Shown here: positions 32,046-44,013 of the stretch, piece after piece
Layout: the number at the start of each line of letters is the position of its first letter
Position numbering within the stretch: the first letter of the stretch is position 1
From: Nepenthes gracilis
Taxonomy: Eukaryota > Streptophyta > Magnoliopsida > Caryophyllales > Nepenthaceae
Length of the DNA: 64,000 nucleotides
Assembly: GCA_033239525.1 (NCBI GenBank)
Contig: BSYO01000009.1
Coordinates: 13,475,299-13,539,298 of the forward strand
Reading direction: 5' to 3'
Position numbers and translations under genes: made by a program
The notes under the pieces: generated by a model
What the model was told of the DNA's origin: nothing
The model's input: only the letters and a program-made list of their open reading frames with translations
The model's database searches: none

Positions 32046-33179
32046 ATATTGAGCTGATGATCAAATTCGATAGAATTTATATTATATTTTTAATGTAAAG
32101 TTGTTCATATGATTTTTGGGACGTAAGTACGATACGATATTGAGTCTCAAACAGTAGTTAGTATATCATAGGCTATTAGTAATTTTATACATTGAATATT
32201 ATAGTCTGAGATACCTATTGGTACTCCTATATTATTGCTCTTATTTATTTATTAGGTATTTGGTTTACTTTCATTTTTTTTATGCCAGATTAAAAAGTCA
32301 TAGTAGTGCTAGTTGATGTTCTTAGGATTGCTGTCGCGTACCATGTAAAGATGATTTCGAAGTTAGCGACTTATGAGTGAGTAGAAAATATTTCTTTTAT
32401 AATTCTTATTTTTTATAGAGTATTTAAATATTTATGGTTGGGATTGTGTCCTTTGATTTTAGTAGGTGTATCAAATATTTTATTCATCTTATGTTTTGGA
32501 GAATTGACATTTATTAATGTTTTAAATTTTAGACTTATTTGTATTGATTGATATTAAAATTTATGATAGATAACTAATGATTTTGATAGTCTAAAATGTT
32601 TCTACGTGGTTAGTACAAATCTAGTTTGGGAACTCAGGGCTGAGTCACCAGAACTCATGATTTTAGAGAATTAAGATTTTAAGAGAACACCTAGGGATTT
32701 AGGAATCAAAAGCATTTGAGGAATGTTAGAATTCGCTAAGTGATTCAAAGACTCATGATGTTGGCGGCTATTCTAGGTTGAGAAAAGAAAATTTATAGTG
32801 CATCCTTTAAGACTTGGGTGATCAATGGTGATTCCAAGTCATGATATTGGTGGCTATCTTATGGTGAGAAAAAGAAAATTCATATCACATCCTTGATGAC
32901 TTGGGAGATCATTGGTAATTCTAAGTCATGATATTTATGTCGTATTTTGGAACTTAGGATCAAAGATATTCTTGATTAGGAGAAAATCATTATGATAAAA
33001 TATTAGAATAAGCTAAATTCTAAAATTTCTCATTTAGTAGATTGTCAAGGCAATAAAATACGAGCATCGAAGACTCCTGTGAAACTAATGATGGCACCCA
33101 TATGAAGATTCTTGAAGTTTTAAAAGTAATAGAGTTAGTGGCTTAACTCATAGTACAAGCTATCAATGCCTTGACTTAT
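32046..33179. other. AT-rich spacer
   Basis: No gene supported. It contains the 86-bp duplication listed separately. Confidence 0.4.
32753..32925. repeat. 86-87 bp tandem duplication
   Basis: TCATGATRTTGGYGGCTAT starts at 32753 and 32839, and a third TCATGATATT starts at 32926. Units are about 85% alike by eye. Confidence 0.8.
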
Positions 33180-33262
33180 TGTAATAACTCAGTTTCTAAA
33201 ATATAGTAAATCCTAGTCATTAAATTAATATAATTAAATTTAGGGTATGTAAGGTATCAGTT
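33180..33262 (+). repeat. Start of element A left LTR (fragment)
   Basis: TGTAATAACTCAGTTTCTAAAATATAG resembles the right A LTR start at 53033 over about 80 bp. After that the two diverge and Tat-like sequence follows. Confidence 0.5.
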
Positions 33263-33344
33263 TTAACGATGTGGTAAAAATAGGTAGTAAGATTTCGGAT
33301 TTTTAAAATATGATAGTTGGGAGGTATGCTATAATTTTACCGAG

Positions 33345-34139
33345 GGTGGCAAACAATATTAAGGGCTGAGGACAAAAGAAATAATGCCCAAGGACCTGTG
33401 CGAAAATGGCCTAACAAAGATTTGGTAACCGGCAGAAAATTGGAGGAAAAATCTGGTCAGCATGCATTGACCGGCTGATATGTAAAGGGACTGGTCAACA
33501 CGTTGATCAAATAATTGAACAAAATGGCCGGTATACTTATAAATAGAAAATGATCGAAACGTATCTTGAGGTAAAATGCTTGGTTGCCAAAGATACCTAG
33601 CCAACTCGTTGACCGGATAAAATGGCAACACAGCTAGAATGGGTATAATGGCCGGTTTACACTAAAAGAAGGAATGAAATGAAATTGCTTGTATAATATA
33701 TTTTGCCGGTACGGGTTTTGATGAAAATTATCGGTATGCTTTGGAAAAGAAATGACCAAGAGAAATGACCGGCATGGCAAAAATGCCCGGTCAACACATT
33801 GACTGGTTAAATACACAAATCGCCTAGAATGGCTAAAATGCCCGAGTTGGCCAAAGTGCTCGGGATGGCCAAAATGCTCGAGATGGGTATTTTGGGTGGA
33901 ATGAGTGCTTTAGGTAGACTAGTTCATTAGACAGTTTAATGAAAAATGTCAGAATGGCACATTTTAGAGAATTTTACAGGGATGAAGCAAAATTAGCAGT
34001 ATGGAGCAAATTGCCGGTATGAGGCAATTAGCCACGGGCTAAGAAGCTCGCCCTAGCGCTTATTTTCTTTGCCCAAAAGTTGAGACCCTATTTTTAGGCT
34101 CATCATGTGGTCAACCTGACCGACTAGTCGTTAAAAAGC
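33345..34139. repeat. GACCGG/CCGGTCAA-rich repeat region
   Basis: Words such as GGCCGGTAT, TTGACCGG and CCGGTCAACACATTGACTGG recur between 33400 and 34060, together with AAAATGCCCG-type words. The same CCGGTCAAC vocabulary forms the 57-bp array at 55311. It is probably LTR or UTR of a Tat-type Ty3 element; no ORF. Confidence 0.45.
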
Positions 34140-35122
34140 ATCATTCAGAAACCTGATATTTTCGGATGGTTGGTTAATTGGGCCATTGAATTGGGAGAGT
34201 TCGATATCAAATTTCAGCCCAAGCCAGCCATCAAGGGGCAGGTTCTGGCTGACTTTATCGTCGAGACTATGACCCCAATCATTGATGAGCACGACAAGGC
34301 AGACACGGATCATCACCCAGAAGAGCCAAAATTGGTCCTCAACATGGATGGTTTGTCTAGTAGCTCAGGCAGTGACGCCGGGGTGGTGCTAAGGAACTTG
34401 GACGAGTTTGAGGTGAAATACTTCCTAAAGCTCAAGTTTTCAGCCAATAATAATGTTGCCGAGTATGAGGCCTTATTAGTCGGATTGTGACCAGCCAAAG
34501 AGTGTTTTACTAAGCGTTTGACCATCTGCAATGACTTAGAGCTAGTCGACAACTAGATCAATGGGAACTTCGAGGCATGCAGCCCTCTCCTGGCTAAATA
34601 TCTGGCTAAGGTGAAGGACATGATCCAGCGATTTGACAAGCTAAACCTGGTTCACGTCCCTAAGATTGAAAACTAGAAGGCCGACCAACTTGCTAGAGCG
34701 GCAACGGCCGAAAATTTAGAGTAGTACTTGAGGGACATGAGGGAAGTTTTGAGCACTTGCAGTATAGAGAAACAGGAACGATGCAAGTCTCTGATAGCAA
34801 AAACTAGATGACACCGTACTGGAGGTATCTGGAGGATGATACATTGCCAGAAAGCATGGACGAGGCTAAGTGGATAAAAAAGACGGCCGGCTGGTACACC
34901 ATAGTTGACGGAAGACTATATCGCCGAGGATAATCGACTTCATATCTCCGGTGTCTTACTCCTGAGGAGGCCGACTACACTTTGAGTGAAGTCCACATTA
35001 GGATATGTGGATCACACATTGGCGGCAAGAATCTAGCGTTCAAGGTTATGTGCCAAGGATATTACTGGCTAATGATGAAGAAGGACACCCTTGAATTTGT
35101 GAAGAGGTGTGAGAATTGTTAG
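34140..35122 (+). pseudogene. Tat-type Ty3 pol fragment (RNase H and integrase zinc finger)
   Basis: VNWAIELGEFDIKFQPKPAIKGQVLADFIVE is the end of the RT/RNase H region of Ty3 elements. It is followed by a second RNase H-like domain (LVLNMDGLSSSSGSDAGVVL, KFSANNNVAEYEALLVGL), which is characteristic of the Tat lineage (family knowledge). Several stops and frame changes follow. The last readable part is the HHCC zinc finger of integrase, EVHIRICGSHIGGKNL...VKRCENC, ending at about 35118. Gag, protease and most of integrase are absent, so this is a fragment. Confidence 0.85.
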
Positions 35123-35130
35123 TTCTAAAT

Positions 35131-35568
35131 TGGATAGTTCTAGTCATCCTAATTTGTATAACTTAGGCTAGAATTAAGTTGGGATTAGTGGATTAGTTTG
35201 ATTGTCTAGCCTATAATGTCCTAGTTAGTGGCCGAGCTATGAGCTAATCTGTGTTGTTCCTATTTACGGGAGTATATAGAGGGCTATGCATGATGGTGGC
35301 CAACTACCAGATCAAGCGGTGGAGTATTTTGATATTCTTAGAAAGATAACAAATTATATGGAGGCTATGGGGTAGCAGAACTTAGCTTCAGTTTTAGTTC
35401 CAGCTCTGGCTTAAGCTTCTGCTAATCCTGGGGCATCTGTCTATAAAGAAGGAGTTCCAAAAAATGTAGATAAGCCTGTACTAAGTGTTAGAGATTTGAA
35501 GATCAGGAATACATAAAGAGAGAAGTTGTAAGGAGACATCTTGAGGTTTAAATTTGATTAATGCCAAA
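35131..35568 (+). mobile_element. Degenerate gag-like segment of A/B family interior
   Basis: About 85% alike by eye to 49663-50140, including GTATAACTTAGGCT, GCCTATAATRTCC and GGGGCATCTGTCTAT. Translation in pieces resembles a Ty3 gag start (PDQ...EYL...MEAMG...NLA...APANPGA), but with many stops. Confidence 0.55.
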
Positions 35569-35953
35569 TTAGTGTTTAAATCCCGCATGTTATTTTATGG
35601 ATATAGTTATGCTTCCGCAATTTTGATTTTAGATTTTGTACAGGTTCCTAGATGGTATCTCTATTTAGATTCAATATGGTAGTTATGAATACTATGTTGG
35701 AGCCATGGATGATATGGCATTGGATGTTGATCTTGTGTATGAGTTGTGTATGTGTCGTGATTAAAATTTTAAGGTTTATTTGTTGATATATCTTGTAAAA
35801 GTTGTATTATTCAGGTTATATGTATGATTTTTTTTCCATATTTAAGAAAAACTCTACCTAATTTTTTACAGATATTTATGTATTTAAATAATCATGTTCT
35901 ATTTCAATTTGTTTAAGTATGATTATTGACGGAGGTCATTAGAGGATGATGAT
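35569..35953 (+). repeat. End part of element A left LTR
   Basis: Aligns closely to 54955-55291, including TTGACGGAGGTCATTAGAGGATGATGA. The sequence is interrupted by element B at 35954 and its last bases resume at 49537 (ATGACTCGTTCTATCACG). Confidence 0.8.
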
Positions 35954-36441
35954 TATGAGATCCCGATCCCAAAAATGTGATAATTATGGAATAATTATGT
36001 AAATAAAAAATTATTTTCGGGCTTAAGTAAAGTAGAAAAATTGATACCAAAGTAAAATGAGGTAAAATGGGCCAAAAAGGACGGGCGCTCGTTAGGCGCT
36101 CGAGCCTTTTACGAAAGGGTTCACTCACTGGCCGCCTGAGGTGAGGCGGGAGCGAGGTAGGGCTACAGGGGTAGTGCTAGAGCACCAAACCAGACGCTTA
36201 TTGTGAGAGCAAGCGCTCGAGGGCCGCTTGATGGGAGCTAGAGCGCTGGCCCTTGGGTGGGTCATGTGCCTACTTTTTCTTGCATTTTAAAGTGAGAATT
36301 AAGGAGAGAGAGGGGCAACTCGATAGAACCATCAGCAGAATGAGAGGAAAGGAGAAAGGAGGAAGACGAAACGAGAAGGAAGAGGGAAAAATCCATCGAT
36401 CCACTCCGATTAGAGTAAGGATAACTATAGATCGAGCTCAG

Positions 36442-37635
36442 GCAAGTGTATTTCCCGTTATTTATCATTTTTACGGTATTTTAATACCTCAAATATTGTA
36501 TTTATGCTTTAAATTCATGGTTCTGCATGTTTACTGTAAATAATGCCTATTTCTCCTGATTAATCGGACAAATTTTATGCTTACTTGTATATACTGCTAA
36601 ATATACCTCCGATTTTATGAAACTACATGTGTTTGGTGTTCGTTTATCGTCCAAAAGTTTTTACGAAACCCTAAGCACGAAAATGAAGGGATTTAATAGT
36701 TTAATCCAAAATTTCTAATATGTAAAAGTTAATTTGTAATGTGACAATGTTCAGGATGTGGTTTATGTTTGAAAAATTTATACGGATTTAAACTGTTAAA
36801 TTTCTTAGGATTTCTGAAGCAAATCTGAAGGGTTACAAACTATTACTATATATTCTGAAGTTAACTGAAGAGTTACTGCAAAACTCTGACTGACTTCTGA
36901 AGCTTAATAAGTTATCGGTTAAGAAATAGGAGGAAAAATTTTTTTGATACGGTTAATTAGGACCCGAGACTGATATACAGTCAGCTTAGGTTCTTCGGCA
37001 TGTCTTAGAGGTTATGGTGGTAATTGACGATAACTCTGTCCATGGAGTTATACGTGGTCCGCCTTTCCTCAGGGTATTAACCTAGAGGGTAGTTACTATC
37101 ACTGGCCGACACCTATATCTTGAATCCCACGAGAGGGGATAGATCCCACGAGAAGGATCTCCTTATTCCAGTTACTGGCCTTGGATTATGTGGAGTAAAT
37201 ACAATCTATCCTCGATTATTTTCCCCCTTTGCTAGTAGGGTCTACTGGTTGGGTTATTTACTGATAGAAAAGGAAGAATTTCTATAATTCATAGATTTCG
37301 TATCGGTTTCTGACTACTGATTTATATTTATCGATTTATGATTTCTGAAGCCCGAATTATTATTGAATTATACTTTTCTTATGATTTATTTATATATTTT
37401 TGTTCCCTGGCATCTCTGTGATCTTCTACATTTATGTTCTGTTACATTTTTGTAATCACTGTGATTATCACTAATTTATTCTTTCTCTATTTTCATGCAT
37501 TCTTCTACTACTACCATAATTAAATATTTCTATGTTGCTATTTATCTGTACTTATATTCTGCATGAACACTGTATATTCTGCATGTTTTGATACCTTATT
37601 GGATTTCGGTTCACTATTTATTATTTTTTCTCCAG
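36442..37635 (+). other. Putative LTR-internal intron, element B left LTR
   Basis: The donor is CTCAG/GCAAGTGTA (GC type) and the acceptor is TTTTTTCTCCAG/ATGAGACTG, a span of 1194 bp. Homologous sites exist in LTRs A, C and D. It is inferred from site conservation only. Confidence 0.5.
37021..37218 (+). other. Conserved inverted-repeat module, copy 1
   Basis: Left arm TAATTGACGATA 37021-37032, hairpin ATAACTC-N8-GAGTTAT 37030-37051, right arm TATCCTCGATTA 37207-37218. Here the left arm has decayed at two positions relative to the perfect copies. Confidence 0.6.
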
Positions 37636-38186
37636 ATGAGACTGTAGAGTTAGTAATAGACGAGGAGTGATTTAAGGTTTAGCTTGAAGACTTTTGGAGA
37701 CCTGAAGTAATTTGGAGACCTTGAAAAGAAACAGTTTGAATGTAAATACTTGATTTTATATATAAATTTTATGTATATGGATTCAGTATATGAAATATAT
37801 GTAATGCATGTGTTGAAATAGGAATTTATGCTTTCACAGGTTTATAGTTCTGCTTCTATATTTTTTGGATTCTATACAGGTCCTAGATGACATCTCTATT
37901 CTGAATTGTTAATATAGTGGATAGGAAATGTGAAATGTAATCCGTAGAAAATTATATGGCATCAGTGATCCTGTGTCTGAGATGAGAGTACCTCTTGATG
38001 GATATGATAATATTATTCTGTATATTTGCAGGTTATGAGCAGGATTTATATTTAATTTAGCCCAATTTTAGGAAAAAATTTATCTGTTTTTTCTTAGAAC
38101 TTTAGGTTGATAATTGGGCTTAGGTTCCTATTTTTTGTAATGATGGAAATTTATGAGGACAAAGAAAAAAAATCTGTTCCATCACA

Positions 38187-38200
38187 ATTGGTATTAGAGA
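38187..38200 (+). promoter_or_regulatory. Element B primer binding site
   Basis: ATTGGTATTAGAGA directly follows the left LTR and matches the initiator-Met tRNA PBS with one change. Confidence 0.75.
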
Positions 38201-39953
38201 AAATGAGATGCCTTAGGAATGATCTGAATCGTATGCGGAAGCTTAGGAAATAATTCTGATTGATCGAATAGGTAGAGATAGATATAGATTGATTAAGTTA
38301 GGTTAGAAAATCCTAGGTGTTTTGGCTTGCATAAGTTAGAATTGACCTGAATTGGGATGTAGTGATAAGTTAATCAATATTGAATGTAGGATAGGCATAA
38401 ACCGATTGATTTAGGTTTAAGGGTTCAAATCAAATTATTCTATGTTAAGGCAAAATGAAGTGGTTAGAATTAGATGGAATGTTTAGGTTTTGGCCTTAAG
38501 GATTTAATTTGAAATGCGTTGATTCTAACCCTCCCTCTGAGATGATTACTTGAAATTAGGGATCTTGTGATGTTTGTAGTTATGGAAAATAGTATGACCT
38601 TTAGACGAGGGCCTTTCTTGGGGTATTGGTCAACCGCAAGAACGAGGAGAAGAAATTGCTTAGTAACACCTCAAGATTTTGAATATAATCAGTATCGAGC
38701 CAGTGATAAATGTGATAGTACCTAAATGAGGTCTAAGTAGTCAGTTTAGTTTGAGATAAATTCAATTGGCCTTGGGACGATATTTTCAAGATTGGTACAT
38801 TACTAAGGGGATGCTTAAGTTTGATGATTAGATATGATATGGATAGGATAGAACTGGCGGCTTGAGGATAAATGTGAATCCTGTGGATTTCGAAGGTGTT
38901 TGTGGTATTGACAATAATCGGATGCTTGAAAGAAGATAAGTTAATATTGCCTCTGATAAGATAAAAGGTGATGTTAACCTTGGGTATGGATTTCAAGAAT
39001 AAAAAGATATTGCAGGGAATGTTGTGGTTTTTATATGGACAAAAATTTTGTTGAGAGGAGGTTTTTAAGAGAATGCTTTACTTTGGATAATTGATTGTAT
39101 GATTAAGGATTTCCTATGTTCTCTTGGGTCGGATAGAAAGGGAGTCTGGTACCTAAAACTAAGGTTTCGCGGTGATGGTATAAATACTGAGGTAAAGTCT
39201 ATCGTGGTGGAAAGTGACAACCCCGAATATTGATATTTTAGTACATGCATTATTTGGGACTTTTAATCCATATTTTGTCTATGTTTCCTAAGTTCATTCG
39301 TTATTGGAGGAACTTTGATACGGTGCTTGGAGACGTTCATTAACAACAAAGATCTAATTGATTTTCTACTAAGTAATTTTCTGAGGCTATGTTGAGGTCA
39401 ACCTTGACAATTGAAAATTTGGCGATTGGTTGGAAGAAATGTTAAATTAATGTTTGTTGCGAAGTAGTATTTCCATAATTAAGAATTATGATTGCAGCGG
39501 CCTATTGGAATAATGAATGATGATATTTGGAGAACTTTGAAAATATGGTTAACTAAAGAGTTAATAACTTGGTTTGGGAGTCTCTGAGATTGAGATATCC
39601 GTAAGATAGGTGAAGGGTCACTATGAACCGGTTGAAAACATGAAAGGAAAATCCTTGTGATTTTGCTTGAGGTTGATCGAACGATAAAGCCCCTGAGTTT
39701 TAGTTAGATTCTTGTGAAAAGTTGAGTGGCCTGATTGGAAAGAATAAGTTGGCTTGACAATAAAATATTAAGTTACTAAATGTTAAAGTTTAAATGATAA
39801 TTGGGCATTGTGTTGAAATTTTAGAATGGTTGTCTCAATGGTGTTTTTCTACCAGTTAAATATCTAAAATTTGTGGATTTTGCTTTTGTGATGTTAATAT
39901 CTTTGGGATCTTTTGGGTTATGCAGATCCTTTTAGAAATTGAGATGTTACTCA
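38201..39953 (+). other. Element B interior, first part
   Basis: Non-coding; every frame is closed within about 90 codons. It shares segments with the element A interior. Confidence 0.5.
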
Positions 39954-39958
39954 AGGAT
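39954..39958. repeat. Target site duplication AGGAT of solo LTR C, left copy
   Basis: AGGAT here matches 42622-42626. Confidence 0.85.
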
Positions 39959-40814
39959 TATGACGGAACGGATTTTTTTTTATCCTCAAAAACTTCCGTC
40001 AAACAGAAACACAATTATCCATCATTCACAATTCTTACAACAAACATTCACGGGATCACATGTGCCATCCTTGGCACAAATCCATAAAAACATTTACTAC
40101 TCTAATAGTATAATAATGAGATGCCATCTAGGACCTGCACAGTAAATCCAGAGTATATATATATAGCGGAAGTAAACTAAGAACCTGTAGAAGCATAACT
40201 TTTTCTTTTACCGACATACATATCATAAGCTTGTCATACAAAAATCTACATGTTCTATAACATCAATAAACATGGAAATCGGTGTGCAAAAATCACATTT
40301 CTAGCTAGGTGTTTGCACCCACAAGCTCTTCAAAAAGTGGCTCCACAATGCTCTAAGTCCTCAAAAACCTTCAAAAGCTTCTCTTGGTCTACTCCTTTTC
40401 ATCAGGTAACAGCTCTACTGTCTCATCTGGAGGGGAAAAACTACTAAAACAGTGAGCCGAGGCTCAGCAAGGTACATGCACATGCGCAGTAAAACCAGGA
40501 TGCCGAACAATCATGTAACGGTGTAGAACAGAACGGTTCAGACAGAAAGCAATTCAGAAAGCAGAAAAATCATACTTGACAGTAATATACTTTATAAATT
40601 AGAAATCAGAAATCAGGAAATGTAAATCATCCACTGAGATCGGTAATCAGTCCTCGGAAATGTAAATCGGTAACGAGAAACGTAATCGATGACGGTAACC
40701 AAGAAGTAAGTCTGAAAGAGAACAACGAAAATCAGAAATCAGAAATCGGAAAGCAGTCAACATAGCAGAACAGTACAGATCTTGCTAGCATATCCTACTA
40801 GCAGAGGGGGCGAG

Positions 40815-40999
40815 TGATCAAGGATAGATTATGTTCACTCCACACAATCCAAGGCCAGAAACAGAAGTATCCCATCTCGAGGGATCAGAATAGTGTGCCA
40901 CCCGAAGGTAGGCCGTTAACAGAAATTTTCTCCTGACCGTAATGCCCCGAGGGCAGGGCGGACCACAAATAACTCCATGGACAGAGTTATCCTCGATTA
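40815..40999 (-). other. Conserved inverted-repeat module, copy in C
   Basis: Arms at 40988-40999 and 40815-40826 (two changes from perfect). The hairpin ATAACTC-N8-GAGTTAT is present on the - strand just inside the first arm. Confidence 0.6.
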
Positions 41000-41179
41000 C
41001 CACCGAGAAGTCCTAAGGCATGCCGGAGAACCTAACCTGACTGCATATCTGTCTGGGTCCAAAATAACAGAAACAGAAACAGACTTAGAGCCGATTTTAA
41101 CATACGCTTGAGGCTGGTTTCAATTTCATGGCATACAATATACTTGGGGCCGGTTTAGATTTTTATCAATGAAGGGCCG

Positions 41180-41790
41180 GAGCTCTTTTCTTGTTAAGGG
41201 AGCCGGTTCCATTTTCAGTGCAAAAAGCCGAAGTTCTTTTTCTCAAAATGCCGGAGTGCTCAAAGGCCGGAGTGCTCAAAAGCTGGTGTGCTCAAAAGCC
41301 GGAGTGCTCAAAAAATCGGAGTGCCCAAAAGCCGGAGTGCTTAAAAAGCCGGAGTGCTTTTCTCAAAAAGCCGGAGTGCTCAAAAGCTGTAGTGCTTTTG
41401 TCAAAAAGCAGGATTGCTTAAAAAGCCGGAGTTCAAGAAAAGCCGAAGTTCTTTTTCTTCAAAATGTCGGACTTTAGAAAGCTTGGACGGAGTACTTTTA
41501 AAAAGGACGGAGCTCTTTTTGGACGGAGTACTTTCAAAAGGATGGAGCTCCTTTTGGACGGAGTACTTTCAAAAGGACGGAGCTCCTTTTGGATGGAGTG
41601 CTTTTCGGACGGAAAGCTTTTCAGACGGAGTACTTTTCGCTCAAAGGGACGGAGTGCTTTTTACTCAAGGGACGGAGTGCTTTTTACTTAAGGGACGGAG
41701 CGCTTTTTACTCAAGGGACGGAGCTTATTTTCTCAAAGGCAAGAGTTCATTTTCAATACAAAGTCGGAGTTCATTTTACATTAAGACCGG
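41180..41790. repeat. CCGGAGTGCT / GGACGGAGCTC tandem array
   Basis: Short units of about 16-35 bp with CCGGAGTGCTCAAAAG in the left half and GGACGGAGCTCCTTTT or GGACGGAGTGCTTTT in the right half. Long frames on the + strand here (41169-41828) come from the repeat, not from a gene. Confidence 0.85.
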
Positions 41791-42366
41791 AGTTTCATAT
41801 AACTGGAGCTACGGTTAAATATCATTAAAACCCTTTCATTTTCGTACTTAGTGCTTCGCCAAAACTTCCGGACACAAATCGGTCTCTAAACAAGTTTTAT
41901 TTCATGAAATTAAGGCCATAATTCCAAATATATATACTCAGTTATGCATTTAAACCACAAATCCCCAAAATTTTGAGTTAGGGTTTCGTCACATGCTTTC
42001 CGTGACAAATCGAACACTATTTTCATACTTACTCACAAAATCGAAGCCAAAACTTGCAATAAACATGGATAATCATGAAATCTAACCGATTAATCGAAGG
42101 AATTATACTTCATGTACTTCAATCATGCAACATCAACATTTTAGAGCATTTTCAACGGTTTTAAAGCATGAGAAATCAGTGCAGTGAAAAACAGCGTCCG
42201 AAGTACACTTGCCTTATCGCGGACTTTCACCATTATAACTGGCTCACGGATGGATTCGGGCTCCCGGGCTTCGTTCTCTACCCTTCTCTCACTAGGAACG
42301 GCGCTCTCACTCTCTCTCCTCAAACCCTAAAGTTGTGCTGAAATGAAAAGGAGAGAGCTGGGCGCA

Positions 42367-42375
42367 TTTTTATAC
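42367..42375 (-). promoter_or_regulatory. TATA box of solo LTR C
   Basis: GTATAAAAA on the - strand, directly after the CTCGAG-rich block at about 42380-42480. Confidence 0.65.
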
Positions 42376-42621
42376 TGCGCATGCCGCTCGACCGGAGCTC
42401 GAGCGGCCAGCGAGCGGCAGGGATTGGGAAACGACACTGGTTTTTCCGCCTGATAGAAGGGCTCGAGCCCACAGCAAGCGCCACTCGGCTGCTTGCTGGA
42501 TTTAGGTATTTTCCAACTTTTCACTTTTACTACCACTTTCTGACTACATGCATAGCCTCTTACTGATTTTAATCACCTTAATCACATCTAGTTATTACGT
42601 TTTTGGTTTCGGGTCCTCACA

Positions 42622-42626
42622 AGGAT
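42622..42626. repeat. Target site duplication AGGAT of solo LTR C, right copy
   Basis: Matches 39954-39958. Confidence 0.85.
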
Positions 42627-44013
42627 ACTTGTGTAAATTGTCCCAAGAGAATACGATGCCTTATAGAGATGTACTTCAGATTAATCAAATTAATTCAAAT
42701 CAAGAATTCTGAGTAAGAAGTAAGGCTAATCAAATTAAGGATAAGCATGAAGTCTAATTAGAAAATGGACTGCCCTTTTTGAAGTCAGTAAATGGCCGTT
42801 TGAGAATTTAACTATAAAAGTTTTGATGAACATATGTATTTAGAGGCAAAGACCAAACCAAACTGTTTTATTGGGCAGATTAGAGACAATTGAAATTGGT
42901 ATTAATCTCTCAAGATTTAAGCAGAATCGGAAGAGCATTGGTTAGAAACTGTTGAAGGAGCTTCAAGGCTTCTGGAAAGTAGAAATTAACTAATGGGCCA
43001 AGTAAGTTGCTAAGTTAGTATAGGTAGTAATATTCCTAAAAAAGATTAGGATTTTGTCATTTTGCATCAACAGGTAATTACCCACAAGCAAAGTGGGGGA
43101 GGAGTCGCGGGTTGTAAATTGCTTCACCCGAAATTGAGACTTTGTGATGAGATTTCGTTTTGAGGATTTGTGGTTAATGCTTTGGAAGAAACTAATGTCT
43201 CATGAACCTAAAAGTTAAAGATTGTGATAGGTAGATCTCGATGTGATTCCGAGGAGGTAAATGTTAAAATTAATAATTGATATCGGAAGTCTCCCTTTGA
43301 ATTGTTTTGAGAATAATTCTGATATGATAATCTTTAGGATTAAAGTAAATATGTCATAACAGAAAAGTAACCTTAGGAAATCCCGAGCGGATTAATCTAT
43401 TTAAGGATTATGTTTTCCTGTATTGCTGGTGGATCAATACTCTTGGGATAAGTAGGGGAGGAATCCCTAGCTAGAGTTACTTTTTCATTGATTGAAATCA
43501 GTAATTGGAAGTCCCTGTTTGAAAAATTATCGAGACGGTCTTGGGTGATAGCTTTGTCTTAGGAGAATTTGTGATTATGTATAACTTCAATTGACCTTGG
43601 GATTTTGTAAGTGGATAAGCCTGTCTAAGGATTATAAAGATGAACTTCAGTATCTCGAAGGGGGAGTGAACATCAGTATTGATCGAGAATGTTAAGGGTC
43701 TATAGCTTTGGTGCTGATAGTGAATCTATGGATGGGCTCAATTGCTTGGAGTAATAGGCTGTTACATTCCTAAGTTGGGAAGCATAATTATATCTGAAAT
43801 ATGAAAGTTATAAAGTTGGAAGCGGAAAGTTCTACGGTCTTGTTTTAGGGCAATCAAAATGGTCCACCCATGGTGATTACAGGTGATGTGTTCAGGTTGA
43901 ACTAGTTAAGTCATCGGTGTGCCAATGAGATCTCGAGGTTGTTAAGTATAGGAGTTAAGGAATAAAATTGGGAAGTCTCTGTGGTTTCATATTTGCATGA
44001 CCCACCAATCATG
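42627..44013 (+). other. Element B interior, second part
   Basis: Non-coding. Words such as AAGTGGGGGAGGAG (43095) and GGTGATGTGTTCAGGTTGAACTAG (about 43880) have counterparts in the element A interior near 51490 and 51945. Confidence 0.5.

Larger units (their letters stand above)
35954..38186 (+). repeat. Element B left LTR
   Basis: About 2233 bp, ending GTTCCATCACA. It has CTCGAG-type GC words (36083-36250), a leader with GAGAGAGAGG, an AG/GCAAGT donor-like site at 36441/36442, the conserved inverted-repeat module (37021-37218), an acceptor CTCCAG at 37635, and a second unique part to the end. Confidence 0.88.
40427..42212 (-). other. Putative LTR-internal intron, solo LTR C
   Basis: On the - strand AAG/GCAAGTGTAC to CCCCTCCAG/ATGAGACAG, 1786 bp, longer than in B because of the internal array at 41180-41790. 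Confidence 0.5.
39959..42621 (-). mobile_element. Solo LTR C, reverse orientation
   Basis: In its own orientation it begins TGTGAGGACCCGAAACC at 42621 and ends TCCGTTCCGTCATA at 39959. It is 2663 bp, bounded by AGGAT duplications, and has no interior or PBS inside. It has a TATA box (42367-42375) downstream of a CTCGAG-rich block, a donor AAG/GCAAGT at 42213/42212, an acceptor CCAG/ATGAG at 40427, the inverted-repeat module, and a tandem array in the putative intron. Confidence 0.88.

Noticed and set aside
38400..38420. GGTTCAAATC word considered as a tRNA B box
   Set aside because: No matching A box or acceptor stem at tRNA spacing. No tRNA or rRNA gene was found in the window.
38733..39250. 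Frames in the element B interior considered as pol remains
   Set aside because: No RT, integrase or RNase H motif could be read; composition is that of AT-rich decayed sequence.
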